Under the pieces are notes generated by a model. It made no database searches. It saw only the letters and a list, made by a program, of their open reading frames with translations, and had not been told where the DNA came from. A DNA stretch of 64,000 bases from Nitzschia sp. DOCU1 (Eukaryota; Bacillariophyta; Bacillariophyceae; Bacillariales; Bacillariaceae). The DNA lies in contig OX595987.1 of assembly GCA_951394045.1 (NCBI GenBank), forward strand, positions 4,030,001 to 4,094,000. Direction: 5' to 3'. Positions 9,648 to 18,966 of this stretch are shown piece after piece (within the stretch, counting starts at the first letter, position 1; the number at the start of each line of letters is the position of its first letter). A program made the position numbers and the translations under genes.

Positions 9648-11966
9648 TCATTGTTGCAGGGTGAACAATTTGTTGAACTCTTGAAGATCGATTCCTCCAT
9701 CACCATTCGCATCTAATGCCTCGAACAAAACCGTGTGGTCTTGAAACTGAGCATCGGGTGGTAGTCTTGTGTTCAGTAGATCGATGCCGACCCTCAATTC
9801 TTCCTGGTCGATCTTTCCGCTTTTATCTACGTCCAAAAACTTGAAAACAGTCATCAACATGTCTTTGTTCTCGAAGAGGGACGCGATCTGAAACGTATTC
9901 AGCTTTGATGACATATTGTTAATGAAATCTGTATTCTGCATTTCATCACAGAGGGACGCAATCTCCTCGTCAACTAAGGAAGCATCTTTGGTTGCCAAAG
10001 TGGCATCTTCGTCGCCTTCCTCCACCACCGATAGATTATCATTGAAGAAGTGAGCCACCAGACAAATGTTGCTTGCCGGCGAATGTGTGTCCAAAGGTAC
10101 TGCGGCAGGTCGGTCCACTTTGTCTGCAGCAACATCATCCAAAACCTCCGCGCCAGCTTCTTGCTCACAAACTGCGATCATCCCCATGACGTCCTCGAAG
10201 ATCGCCGAGTCCTTGCCTTCCGACATGTTGACATTTTGTGCGCACTTGTACATGTAGCGTCGGTAAATTGCCTTCTGGCCGGTCTCGGACTTCAACGAGC
10301 GGGCTCCCCGATGAATGGTAGCCAACTTCTCTTCCTCGGCCACAAGTTTCTTGTTCTCGTCTGTTATGCGCTCAAAAAAGGCACTTAAACTGTTGTGCTT
10401 GGCCACAATGTTGGATGTTGCCTCTTCCAGTTTCTTGTTTCCTTCTGTCAGTTCTTGGATCATGGTGCTCACTTTTTCTTGCTCTTTCAGGAGTTGTTTG
10501 TTCTCCGTTTCCAGGCTCAAGATTTCCTGTTCGTCATGAAGCTGCTTCCATTGAAGCTCCTGCATCGCTTCGTTATGTTGCCTTGTTATCTTGGTCTTGA
10601 ACTGTTCTTTCTCCGCTTCGAACTGATGCCGCATTCGGCACAAGTCTTCACATTTATCCAGTTCCATCTTAAAGAGCTGCGAGCGTAGGCGCTTCATGGC
10701 TTCTCGCATGACTTCGCAATTGTCCACTTCCGTATCCGTTTGCTGCTGCTGCTTCATGTCGGCTTTGATTTCTTGAACTTGAGGACTAGCCAAGACTTTC
10801 TGCAAAGTTTCCCGGGATTGTTGTTGTTGCTCCTGAGTACTCGAGTCCAGCACAGCAGATGATGGTGAGCAAAACTCGATGCTCGTGATTTCGATGCTGT
10901 TCTCACTATAGGAGCCATTCCTGCTGGTACGGGAGGACCGGGGGGCAGCGTCAACAGCCAAAAGATCGAGATCTTGCAACAAATCATATCTTTTGGCTCG
11001 TCTTGCCTTGCCGGCAGGCGAAAATGCGCCGGCACCTGTACTGGGCCATTCCGCATTGGCCAAGCCCTTGCCAGAACGACTTCTTATTGGCTTGTTGGAA
11101 TCGTTTAGACTTTCCAGAGACTTGGTTTGCTTTTGTTGCTTGCTACTATGGCGCCGACGCTCGTTGGGTTCGTTGATGGTTCCAAGACTACTGGCACGTC
11201 GAAAAGACCGAGGAGCTTCTTTTGGATGAGAAGACCGGCTTGAAGTCGATGACGAAGTCTTCGAGTGATTGCTGGTGGACAAGGAATAACTGTTTAGTAG
11301 ATCGGGAGTACTGGTACTTTTGCGTGGTCTCGAGGGAGATTTACGCATGTCGTTGCTTCGTTGTTGTTGTTCGAGGAGGCAGTCCTTCAAGCTACCACCA
11401 CTGCGTTTCAAGAGTTGTCGCTGGGAACGAGCTCTTCGTGGTCTAGTGGCGGTAGAAGGACTGCCAGTGCGATTGTCCATATGGAACGAACTTGGCTTTT
11501 TCGTTCTTGGGGCAGGTCGCTGATCCATAGTCTGCTGGCTGGCGACGACTCTTCCAGCCATGTTGACGCTGATGCTGATGCTGGTGGTCCGGCTGTTGCT
11601 GGTGGTTGTTTTGCAGGTACTGGTACTAGACTTCTTGAAGGCGGTAGTTTGGTGAAGGCTCTTGGACTTGTTGCCCTTTTTGCTGCTGCTGCTGCTGCTG
11701 CTGCCATTGCTGCTAGTGGTTGTGCTAAACGGCAACGATGCGCTAGAATCATTTTCCTCCTCCAACTTGAGCGTGCTGTTGAGGCTTCCAGCACTGTTAT
11801 TCTTTTTCAGCGAGATCAAAGAAGAAGATACTGACTGTTTGTTTGCTTTTGCAGGAGACCAAAACTGCCGCTTTTGCTTGGTGGGCGACAGACTCAATGT
11901 CCCAGCATTACTATCGCTGTTGGGCGAGGAGATACGCGGTTGAAGTTTTCTGAGGAAAAAGTTCAT
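9648..11966 (-). CDS. Ser-rich, coiled-coil, two-EF-hand protein (paralogue 3 of 3)
   Basis: 772 residues, ATG at 11966 (MNFFLRKLQPR). A Ser/Thr/Lys-rich disordered head (1-400, with homopolymer Ser and Gln runs) precedes a coiled coil (about 415-570), the linker IYRRYMYKCAQN and a C-terminal EF-hand pair. Loops DVDKSGKIDQEE (~712) and DANGDGGIDLQE (~752) both keep the calcium-coordinating pattern. The exiting helix GIDLLNTRLPPDAQFQ matches paralogues 1 and 2. This is the most divergent copy and ends 10-21 residues sooner after the second loop. Same strand as the other two, so a tandem triplication is likely. Function unknown; a calcium-triggered coiled-coil scaffold is inference. Confidence 0.85.
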   Translation of the reverse strand: MNFFLRKLQPRISSPNSDSNAGTLSLSPTKQKRQFWSPAKANKQSVSSSLISLKKNNSAGSLNSTLKLEEENDSSASLPFSTTTSSNGSSSSSSSKKGNKSKSLHQTTAFKKSSTSTCKTTTSNSRTTSISISVNMAGRVVASQQTMDQRPAPRTKKPSSFHMDNRTGSPSTATRPRRARSQRQLLKRSGGSLKDCLLEQQQRSNDMRKSPSRPRKSTSTPDLLNSYSLSTSNHSKTSSSTSSRSSHPKEAPRSFRRASSLGTINEPNERRRHSSKQQKQTKSLESLNDSNKPIRSRSGKGLANAEWPSTGAGAFSPAGKARRAKRYDLLQDLDLLAVDAAPRSSRTSRNGSYSENSIEITSIEFCSPSSAVLDSSTQEQQQQSRETLQKVLASPQVQEIKADMKQQQQTDTEVDNCEVMREAMKRLRSQLFKMELDKCEDLCRMRHQFEAEKEQFKTKITRQHNEAMQELQWKQLHDEQEILSLETENKQLLKEQEKVSTMIQELTEGNKKLEEATSNIVAKHNSLSAFFERITDENKKLVAEEEKLATIHRGARSLKSETGQKAIYRRYMYKCAQNVNMSEGKDSAIFEDVMGMIAVCEQEAGAEVLDDVAADKVDRPAAVPLDTHSPASNICLVAHFFNDNLSVVEEGDEDATLATKDASLVDEEIASLCDEMQNTDFINNMSSKLNTFQIASLFENKDMLMTVFKFLDVDKSGKIDQEELRVGIDLLNTRLPPDAQFQDHTVLFEALDANGDGGIDLQEFNKLFTLQQ

Positions 11967-12494
11967 GGCCGTGTTGCTGGTGCGTGTCCTTTTGAAAGGA
12001 TGATGTGCTTGGAATAAATGGCATCATCCTGTTTTGGAATAATCTGTTCATCTGGTAACGATAACAAACAACTATGACTTTGTGGTATCTTTTTGCCCAA
12101 CCAATCCCAAAGATGCGACGCTTTCGGAGAAACAACGCCATAGATATTGAGAAGAATTAAGTCAGGAATATTGACTCATTCGACTGTTATTCTTAGAATT
12201 TGACCCGTTCGAATGACTTAATCTGGCGCGCTTTTGTGTTCGTCTTGCCGCCGCCGCCGCTTAAAGTGACCAATCCGATCAAATCCACCGGGAAATTCAT
12301 GACCCATTCGAATAATGTTTCGTCTGGCTGTCCTTACGAAGGACGTAGCCAGAACCACACACTCTCATCCCCTCCCTATTGAAATTCCTCGCATCGGCAT
12401 CATTTGTTCTTTCTCTCTCTCTTTTTCTATTGATATCATCATCATCTCATCATCATCATCATCATCATTCCACAACAAACAAAACAAAGCAAGT
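11967..12494. other. Divergent promoter region with CT and ATC microsatellites
   Basis: Lies between the divergent starts of EF-hand paralogue 3 (minus) and the Hsp70-like gene (plus). The last ~90 bases are pyrimidine-rich (CTCTCT) followed by about ten ATC units up to ~12470, just before the plus-strand ATG. An open frame runs through from 12315, but that part reads as translated leader. Confidence 0.5.
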
Positions 12495-13757
12495 ATGGCA
12501 TCCTCTTCCACAGTAGCTGTAGGAGTCGATCTAGGCAGTGCTCATGCTCGCATTGCGACCTACGACACGAATCTTCAACATCCCGTGGTGTCTGCCAATC
12601 ACGATGGACATCGAGAAACCAAAGTCTTGTGGTCGGTAGACGACAGTGAAGCCATGCCTGTCACGACTGCAACAGCGCTTCAAGACTTTTATACGTCTCA
12701 AATCTTGGGCTTGGCGACGAGTTCGGCTCATACCAAAGACTTGTCGATTGTGATTAGTATTTCCAATGATACCTCGTCAATTCCAGAAGGCTGGTTGGAA
12801 ACGCTGCAGTCCTTTGGCAGTGTCATTACGGAAGCCGCCGCCGTGTGTTTGGCTTATAAGGTAGATGCCTCGCAGTACAAGCGCGTGCTAGTATTGGATG
12901 GAGGAGCCAGTGCTTTGAAAGCTACAATCTTGACTGCCACAGCGGACGGCTTGTGGACTCTGGCTCATTTTGCCAAACTCGATACGGTTCATGGCCCCGC
13001 TTTGATTGAACCCTTGGGGCAAGCCGTCGCACAACAGTTTGAACAGCAACATCGATTTCCACGTGGTGAAGTTTGGCAAAGTCGCAAAGCACGTCGCAAA
13101 CTCCAAATGGCATGTGAACAGTGCCTAGGAAGTTTTCAACGCTTACAAAATGTGGCCATTCATGTGGACAGTTTGTATGAAGGTATGGATTGTAATGTTA
13201 CCATTAGCAAAGTCAAATGGGAACACTTGTCAAGCAAACTCGCCAAGGAGGTACGAGACTTTTGCCTGAAAGAACTTGCAGTCGTTCCGGATGGAGTCGA
13301 TACCGTGTTGGTAGCGGGGAATTTGCACGATTGGATGATGCCCATTGTCAAGTCGACGGCAGGCATTAATGACAAGTTACATCCTTCTACGGGATCTTTT
13401 GATCCATCGGAAGCTGTAGCATTGGGATGTGCTTTACAAGCGTATTGGAATTTGCAACAAGAATTGGCCGACAAGGAATTGCCGCCGCCCCATCCCACAC
13501 TGCAAGTCCCCTGTTGTCCGGTCGAAATTGGATTGGAGGGTGGTACCACCTTGATTGCCAAGGGAACGCCCTTGCCCTGTGACGTGACTCATGAATTCCG
13601 TAATGCTACAACGGCGGAATTGGTGCAAACCTTTCCCAGCAAAAAGTCGCTAGTGAAATTGGAAGAATTGGTGGACACGACAACGATTCAACTGCACTTG
13701 TCGGCACAAGGACGATTGCGAATAGAAGTCAATGGCGAATCAATTGTCATTGGATAG
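12495..13757 (+). CDS. Truncated Hsp70-family protein, Ssz1/HSPA14-like
   Basis: 420 residues from ATG 12495 (MASSSTVAVGVDLG); the frame is open upstream from 12315, but the Hsp70 phosphate-1 loop VGVDLGSAHARIA fits a start here. It covers the actin-like nucleotide-binding domain and a short stub. The phosphate-2 region reads VLVLDGGASALKATIL. The adenosine-region motif is degenerate: VLVAGNLHDW replaces the usual VGGSTRIP. SLYEGMDCNV and the C-terminal GTPLPCDVTHEF match what I recall of HSPA14/Ssz1, the non-canonical Hsp70 of the ribosome-associated complex that works with a J-protein (Zuo1/MPP11) on nascent chains. The substrate-binding domain is nearly absent, also as expected for Ssz1-type proteins, though this copy is shorter than those of yeast (~540) and human (~510). 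ATPase activity is doubtful. Convergent with elp3, 142 bases apart. Confidence 0.75.
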   Translation: MASSSTVAVGVDLGSAHARIATYDTNLQHPVVSANHDGHRETKVLWSVDDSEAMPVTTATALQDFYTSQILGLATSSAHTKDLSIVISISNDTSSIPEGWLETLQSFGSVITEAAAVCLAYKVDASQYKRVLVLDGGASALKATILTATADGLWTLAHFAKLDTVHGPALIEPLGQAVAQQFEQQHRFPRGEVWQSRKARRKLQMACEQCLGSFQRLQNVAIHVDSLYEGMDCNVTISKVKWEHLSSKLAKEVRDFCLKELAVVPDGVDTVLVAGNLHDWMMPIVKSTAGINDKLHPSTGSFDPSEAVALGCALQAYWNLQQELADKELPPPHPTLQVPCCPVEIGLEGGTTLIAKGTPLPCDVTHEFRNATTAELVQTFPSKKSLVKLEELVDTTTIQLHLSAQGRLRIEVNGESIVIG

Positions 13758-13899
13758 ACATCGAGATAGGATGCTCGCTAGTAAGAAAATAGTGAAAGCT
13801 AGACAGCGATACTATTATTGAACCCACACGGTATCTGATTCAAAGGTGGTTACGCTGTGACGTGGTCAAAGCTCTGTACCTTAGGTAGATACTCTAATA

Positions 13900-15609
13900 C
13901 TAGTCTTTACTTTGCAGCGATTTGCTCATGTACGGGCCATCCAACTCATATCCCATTTTGCGATAGTAATGACGAGTTCCGACTCCTGAAATGACCAAGA
14001 TTTTTTCGGAGCCGTGTTCGTCTCGTGCAATCCGTTCGGCTTCTTCCATAAGCATCAAACCATAGCCTTGATGTTGAAAGCGGGTGGGATCTCGAGCCGA
14101 TACTGCCACAGCCGTCCCGTAGACATGAAGTTCCCGGATAATACTACTCGGTACACTAGTAATTTCTTCCATGAAGGCACTGGAAGGATTGGGTTTTCGT
14201 AGACGCAACAGTCCAATCAAAATGTTTTGCGTGGGATCCTCATAACTCAAAAAGGTTTCCCATCCACCATTGGCGACATAATCCCGTCGAATCAATTCCA
14301 CTTGATCGGGAGTAACCGAACTATGAATTTGCTTCATTCCCACTTCTCGGGTCCGAATATCCCAACACGGCAAGTCCCAATCTTGCAACTTGGCCAATGC
14401 CAATTCGCGCAAATTACCATGCTCCACACCGCTACTGACCAATGGCATGGGAATATCGCGTTGAATGCGATAGAGTCGAGTCCAGGGTGGAACTAAACTC
14501 AATACCTTTGCCGTCAATTCCACTAGTTGATCCGGAGTATAATTTTGATACCGTCCCGTCTTCCACAATTCGTATAATCCAGTGCCTCGAATCACCAGAG
14601 TGGGATATAATTTCATACCGTCACTTCGAAAGAGCGGATTCTCAAAATACTCCATGAATCCTTCAAGGTCTCGTTCGTATCCCATATTGGGTAAATCAGG
14701 CATCATGTGCGTCACGACCTTGAATCCACAATCCTTGGCGAGTTGAAAGGAATGACATACGGCTGCTACGGTATGACCTCGATTGGTCTCTCGAGCAACA
14801 CTTTCGTAAATGGATTGGACTCCAATTTCAATTCTGGTACAACCATAACTCAACATTTCTTCCAAGTGCGGTTTGAGACAATAATCGGGCCGTGTCTCAA
14901 TAGTAATACCAATACACTTGGTCTTGGCTTGTTCCGAATATCGAATACTTTCTTCGACGGAATTGGAATGATATCCACTCAAGGCATCATGCAAATTGCG
15001 AACAAACCAATCCTTGTAATCCTTATCCAAGCTCAAGAAGGTCCCACCCATGACGATGAATTCCACCTTGTCGACAGTATGTCCAATCGCCTTTAATTGT
15101 GCCACACGGCCCTTGACTTGAGAATAGGGATCGTATCGAGCTCGAATCGCTCGCATACTTGTCGGCTCGTATCCTGTATAAGCTTGTGTCGAATATTCAA
15201 AATCAGAATCGGGTCCTCCCGGACAATATACACAAACATTGCCCGTGTACGCAATATGAGGACATCGATGAGGTTTGGACATGACAGCGACCACGGCCAC
15301 TCCCGACGCAGTCCGCACCGGCTTGGTTTGTAGATAAGGCCACAATTTGGATCGCCATTGTATGGGTAAGGCTTGGAGAATATCTGCCATTTTGGGGATT
15401 CCTGTTAGTTTGTATTTGCGAGCGGCCATGCCTTTGAGTTGGGTAAAGTTTAGTGTATCGCCCGCTTCATAGGCATGAATGAGTTCCTGAACGAGATACG
15501 ATACGGCCAAGGCATAGTTGGATTTCGAATCACTACTACCAGCACCACCACTACTACTACCATTTCTGGTATCTGAAGGAGTGGAGTCGGCAATGTCACT
15601 GGAGGCCAT
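13900..15609 (-). CDS. ELP3: Elongator complex catalytic subunit Elp3
   Basis: Catalytic subunit of Elongator, which adds the carboxymethyl group at C5 of wobble uridine (U34) in certain cytosolic tRNAs. 569 residues from ATG 15609 (MASSDIADS); a longer in-frame start at 15699 adds 30 poorly conserved residues. The radical SAM domain carries the cluster cysteines in [14 protein letters not shown] (C116, C126, C129) and the conserved [20 protein letters not shown] and MGGTF. The C-terminal GNAT domain (about 410-565) contains [10 protein letters not shown] and [17 protein letters not shown], the acetyl-CoA site, and [15 protein letters not shown]. Similarity to human and yeast Elp3 is very high along the whole length, no residue looks lost, and there is no intron. 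No targeting peptide is evident, so cytosolic or nuclear. Confidence 0.97.
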   Translation of the reverse strand: MASSDIADSTPSDTRNGSSSGGAGSSDSKSNYALAVSYLVQELIHAYEAGDTLNFTQLKGMAARKYKLTGIPKMADILQALPIQWRSKLWPYLQTKPVRTASGVAVVAVMSKPHRCPHIAYTGNVCVYCPGGPDSDFEYSTQAYTGYEPTSMRAIRARYDPYSQVKGRVAQLKAIGHTVDKVEFIVMGGTFLSLDKDYKDWFVRNLHDALSGYHSNSVEESIRYSEQAKTKCIGITIETRPDYCLKPHLEEMLSYGCTRIEIGVQSIYESVARETNRGHTVAAVCHSFQLAKDCGFKVVTHMMPDLPNMGYERDLEGFMEYFENPLFRSDGMKLYPTLVIRGTGLYELWKTGRYQNYTPDQLVELTAKVLSLVPPWTRLYRIQRDIPMPLVSSGVEHGNLRELALAKLQDWDLPCWDIRTREVGMKQIHSSVTPDQVELIRRDYVANGGWETFLSYEDPTQNILIGLLRLRKPNPSSAFMEEITSVPSSIIRELHVYGTAVAVSARDPTRFQHQGYGLMLMEEAERIARDEHGSEKILVISGVGTRHYYRKMGYELDGPYMSKSLQSKD

Positions 15610-16619
15610 GATGAATATAACAAGCCTAACAGTAAGAGGTAGGAAAACGGTGTGATGAGATTGATGAGGAGAGTCTCGGTAGTTGTTCTCTGACGACAAT
15701 CAAAATGGCGGGAAGATATCCACAAAGAACGTGGTGGAGATTTGATCGGAGCGGTCAATTTAGTTGCGACGGCAAGACGTCATTTCTGCCACTTGAGCGG
15801 CTTTGGCCACGAGCTGACAGCCAGACGTCTCGAATGAGTCAATTCGACGTCCCAGTAGTAACTCGGTACAGTCAAACATGCTGGGTGCCGCATCAAAAAG
15901 CTTCAAATAAAGCAGCTACTCTTGATCTATGAATATTTTACATTCCAACATCTTCGTTTTATGCAACTGCTAATTACTACTGGAAGCTGTGGTTTCCCTC
16001 TAGAATTGGACGATGCCTTGTGGCATGGGCAGGTTGCAGGGTTTGGAAATTCGGCCGCGTGCCAAAAGAGGTGGCCAAAATAAGATCCGATCGATCGTAC
16101 CGTTGCTAAATCGTGGGAGAAAAACCTCATCGACGCGCACATTCGGCTCGTGGCAATTCAAGAAACTATGGATTTCGGTGATGAATTTGGCCACAGCCAG
16201 CTCGAAATCATCAGTTATCGCTGCCAAAGAACGAATCAAGCACGGGATTTGGGGGGGTGAGATTTTCCACAAACGCGACCATGAAAATTAATTTAATTAA
16301 ATCCAGACAATTCATGCTATTGCCCCTTTGGCCAGAATCCTGTACAAAATTTAACTTCTTATTAGTGCCCCACACGCCAAATTCCATCACAAAATTTGGG
16401 TATGCTCTGGCAATCTTGTAGATCCGCAGATGAGTCGTTTGAGCTCACAAATTGACTGCACTTACGACCAATCTCGAGGACACATAAATCACTTGGAGTG
16501 GCAACTGATCGCCAACAAGAAGACAAGCTAAAACGATCTTGATAGCTACTGTATTCGGACACCATTGTGCTCCAAAGTCTTCTTCTTCGTCTTTACATTT
16601 TTTGTTGGGATACAATACC
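15610..16619. other. Intergenic region with a possible gene remnant
   Basis: No confident gene. A 90-codon minus-strand ORF (16000-16272) has protein-like composition (for example DDFELAVAKFITEIHSFL and VFLPRFSNGTIDRILFWPP) and may be an exon or remnant of an unidentified gene; I recognise no family. The elp3 5' leader and the promoter of the secreted gene at 16620 must also lie here. Confidence 0.35.
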
Positions 16620-18251
16620 ATGAAGTTCATTCCAACAACCCTCTTGGCGGCAGCCACTGCCCTAGTTGTTCCAAACTCTGCAGCCGAAGCAACGACGACG
16701 ACTACCACAACTGAAACGAGGAATCTTCGCGGAAAAGTTGTGCACACTAGAACTGTTCGTGTCAACGAGAATCAAGACAAGAGTGGGCTCTTGCGAGGCG
16801 TCGAACCATTGGTTGATCCTCAACCCGTTCAAACGGAACATCATCATTTTGTCACGGTGAGGGGGAGAACTTCCAAGGGAGAAGAAAGAGCAATCGTCCT
16901 AGACTTGGATCAGCTCGAGGATAAATTGCCCCATGATGCTCCTATTTTTACCAAGAACCATCACGTTTTTCAACATGGCGACCAAAAGGCAAAGCCTGGA
17001 AACATGAGGGGAGCCGACAGCCAACCAGCCTCGCCGTCTTCCGCAGCGTCGCCTTCTACGCCCACAAATCATCTTCATGGAAGTGCTCGCCATGGCAATC
17101 TCCGAAACGACCACGAAATCATTCATCATGAAGAATCACACGAGCATCACTTTGTGGGACACAGCGAAGTCGAGCGGGAACATGAACATCACTACCGCCC
17201 CCAGCATCGCCCTCATCGTGATCATCCGAGCCATGGTCAGGAAAATAGCACAACGTCACATTTCCAGCAAGACGCAGAGGGGGATTTCGATTGGAAACGA
17301 GATCGGGAAATGTTCAAGCTTCCAACTGGACTGGCATCTCACTTCAACGAGACACTTTTCGATGAGCTTCATGACGCTCCTTTCCGTGTCTATGAAGAAG
17401 CCTTGGGGCATTCTTTGGAAGAAGACGAATCCTTCCCTGTCTTTGCTTTGCCTCAATGGTTGAATACGACAGGCGTCTTCACAGGATTTTCCAAGGGTGC
17501 GAAGCCACTGATCTTTGAAAATGTTCAGTTTTTGCTTCATTGGGATGAGATCGTTTCGGCGGTAAACAGCCCAGTGGGACCAGAACTAATGGATCATATT
17601 GTCAACAACAACTTCCAGGCAAGTCTGATAATCGGCAAATCGGTCGGTGATGGTTCCCATGTACCATTCATCGGCATGGTTGTCTGCTATTATCAATTCG
17701 GAAACCCCAAGAACGTCCTTGTACCATTTTCCAAGTTGGAAGACTTCTTTGATGATACATCGGAAAAGCATTTGCTAGATCCAGACACCAAGACCTTGGA
17801 GATGGCAGCTCTTCATGAGATGCTCCAGCAAAAACGATCCAGCACGGAAAGCCATTTCTATCATCCCGCTCTTGCGCATTCCGAAGAGCGTCGAGCGCAG
17901 CTGGAAAACTTGGAGATTACACATTTCCAAAAGCTTTTCCAGCTTCTTATTCGAAGAAGCTTCCTGTTCTCATTTGGCTACGCTGATTGTCTTTTGAACG
18001 AGCCGCACCACCTCCGATCTTGTTTGGACGATACGTTCTACAACCTGATCAAGATGGAAACTAGCGTCCGTGGGGCCCTGGACGATCAAATTGTTGAGCA
18101 ACTGGCAGAGATCAATGAAACATTCCACAGCAAAGTCAGCGAGGCTTGCATCTCAGTACAGGGCAGTGGAACTGGAATCATGTACGGGACAGGGTCTTGT
18201 TACAGCACGAACGACCTCGGGGCCTTTGTTGGCACCTACGGATCGTTCTAA
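16620..18251 (+). CDS. Secreted His-rich protein of unknown function
   Basis: 543 residues from ATG 16620; the frame is open from 16539, but MKFIPTTLLAAATALVVPNS is a clear signal peptide and fixes the start. A Thr-rich stretch and a low-complexity region follow. Residues ~150-215 are strongly His-rich (HEIIHHEESHEHH, HEHHYRPQHRPHRDH), a composition able to bind divalent metals. The C-terminal ~300 residues look globular: LPQWLNTTGVFTGFSKG, a GMVVCYYQFGNPKNVLVPF strand region, and a final Gly/Ser tail with Cys pairs (CISVQGSGTGIMYGTGSC). No membrane segment after the signal peptide, so probably exported or in the cell wall or an endomembrane lumen. I do not recognise the globular part. It sits upstream of, and on the same strand as, another secreted protein, with 715 bases between. 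Confidence 0.8.
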   Translation: MKFIPTTLLAAATALVVPNSAAEATTTTTTTETRNLRGKVVHTRTVRVNENQDKSGLLRGVEPLVDPQPVQTEHHHFVTVRGRTSKGEERAIVLDLDQLEDKLPHDAPIFTKNHHVFQHGDQKAKPGNMRGADSQPASPSSAASPSTPTNHLHGSARHGNLRNDHEIIHHEESHEHHFVGHSEVEREHEHHYRPQHRPHRDHPSHGQENSTTSHFQQDAEGDFDWKRDREMFKLPTGLASHFNETLFDELHDAPFRVYEEALGHSLEEDESFPVFALPQWLNTTGVFTGFSKGAKPLIFENVQFLLHWDEIVSAVNSPVGPELMDHIVNNNFQASLIIGKSVGDGSHVPFIGMVVCYYQFGNPKNVLVPFSKLEDFFDDTSEKHLLDPDTKTLEMAALHEMLQQKRSSTESHFYHPALAHSEERRAQLENLEITHFQKLFQLLIRRSFLFSFGYADCLLNEPHHLRSCLDDTFYNLIKMETSVRGALDDQIVEQLAEINETFHSKVSEACISVQGSGTGIMYGTGSCYSTNDLGAFVGTYGSF

Positions 18252-18966
18252 GAATGTCCCTGCTGACAGTAGGCAAAGACCATACTTTGCCTACCCATGC
18301 AACTACTTTTTGGCTTAGATGATGAAATCAATGTGCTATATTTGCAAACTAGAAGAACGTATAATTGTGCATTAAACTATGCTCCAGCTACGCACCCACC
18401 TTTAGATCGTTTAACTAGAGCACCTTTTCGATGGCTCTGTACTAGCACTATTAGGACGTGTATAGCAGGTTGGAATCTGTAGTAGCGTCGGTGTAAAAGG
18501 CAGCACCTACAATAGCGACTAGCGAAGTCAAAATTAGATTGGTATTTGACTTCTTCGATGTATTAAACAAGTGTTGCCAGTCTGTTTCGTGTCTCATGTG
18601 CCCTGACCGCGCCCGACTGCTATGTGAAAACAGCAAAATTTTCAAGAGTCGTGTGTAAATCACGGGACAAGACTAACGTTAGTCGTTCTGCAAATAATTT
18701 TGTTAAGGAAATAATGATATTCAAGCTGTATACGATCATAAAAAGCCATACTTAAAGGAGGTCGAATTCTTCACACGACAAGGGCCTCAAAATCAAGATG
18801 TCACCGCCAAAAATACGGGCAAGTCCGCAATACGACCGCCGCACCAAGGGACGCCATGATGCCCAAGAAAGCGCACCACTTGTAACTACTTGCTTGTGTT
18901 TTCGGTCTCAGCATGCGACGAAGCCATTGCAATCAACAGCGACAGCACTTGGGATCTATTTTCACC
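18252..18966. other. Spacer between two secreted-protein genes
   Basis: No gene seen. The open frame of the next gene extends back to an ATG at 18913, but a signal-peptide start at 18967 is preferred. Confidence 0.5.

Noticed and set aside
12315..12494. N-terminal extension of the Ssz1-like protein
   Set aside because: Encodes CT/ATC microsatellite products (poly-Ser/Ile); Hsp70 homology begins right after the ATG at 12495.
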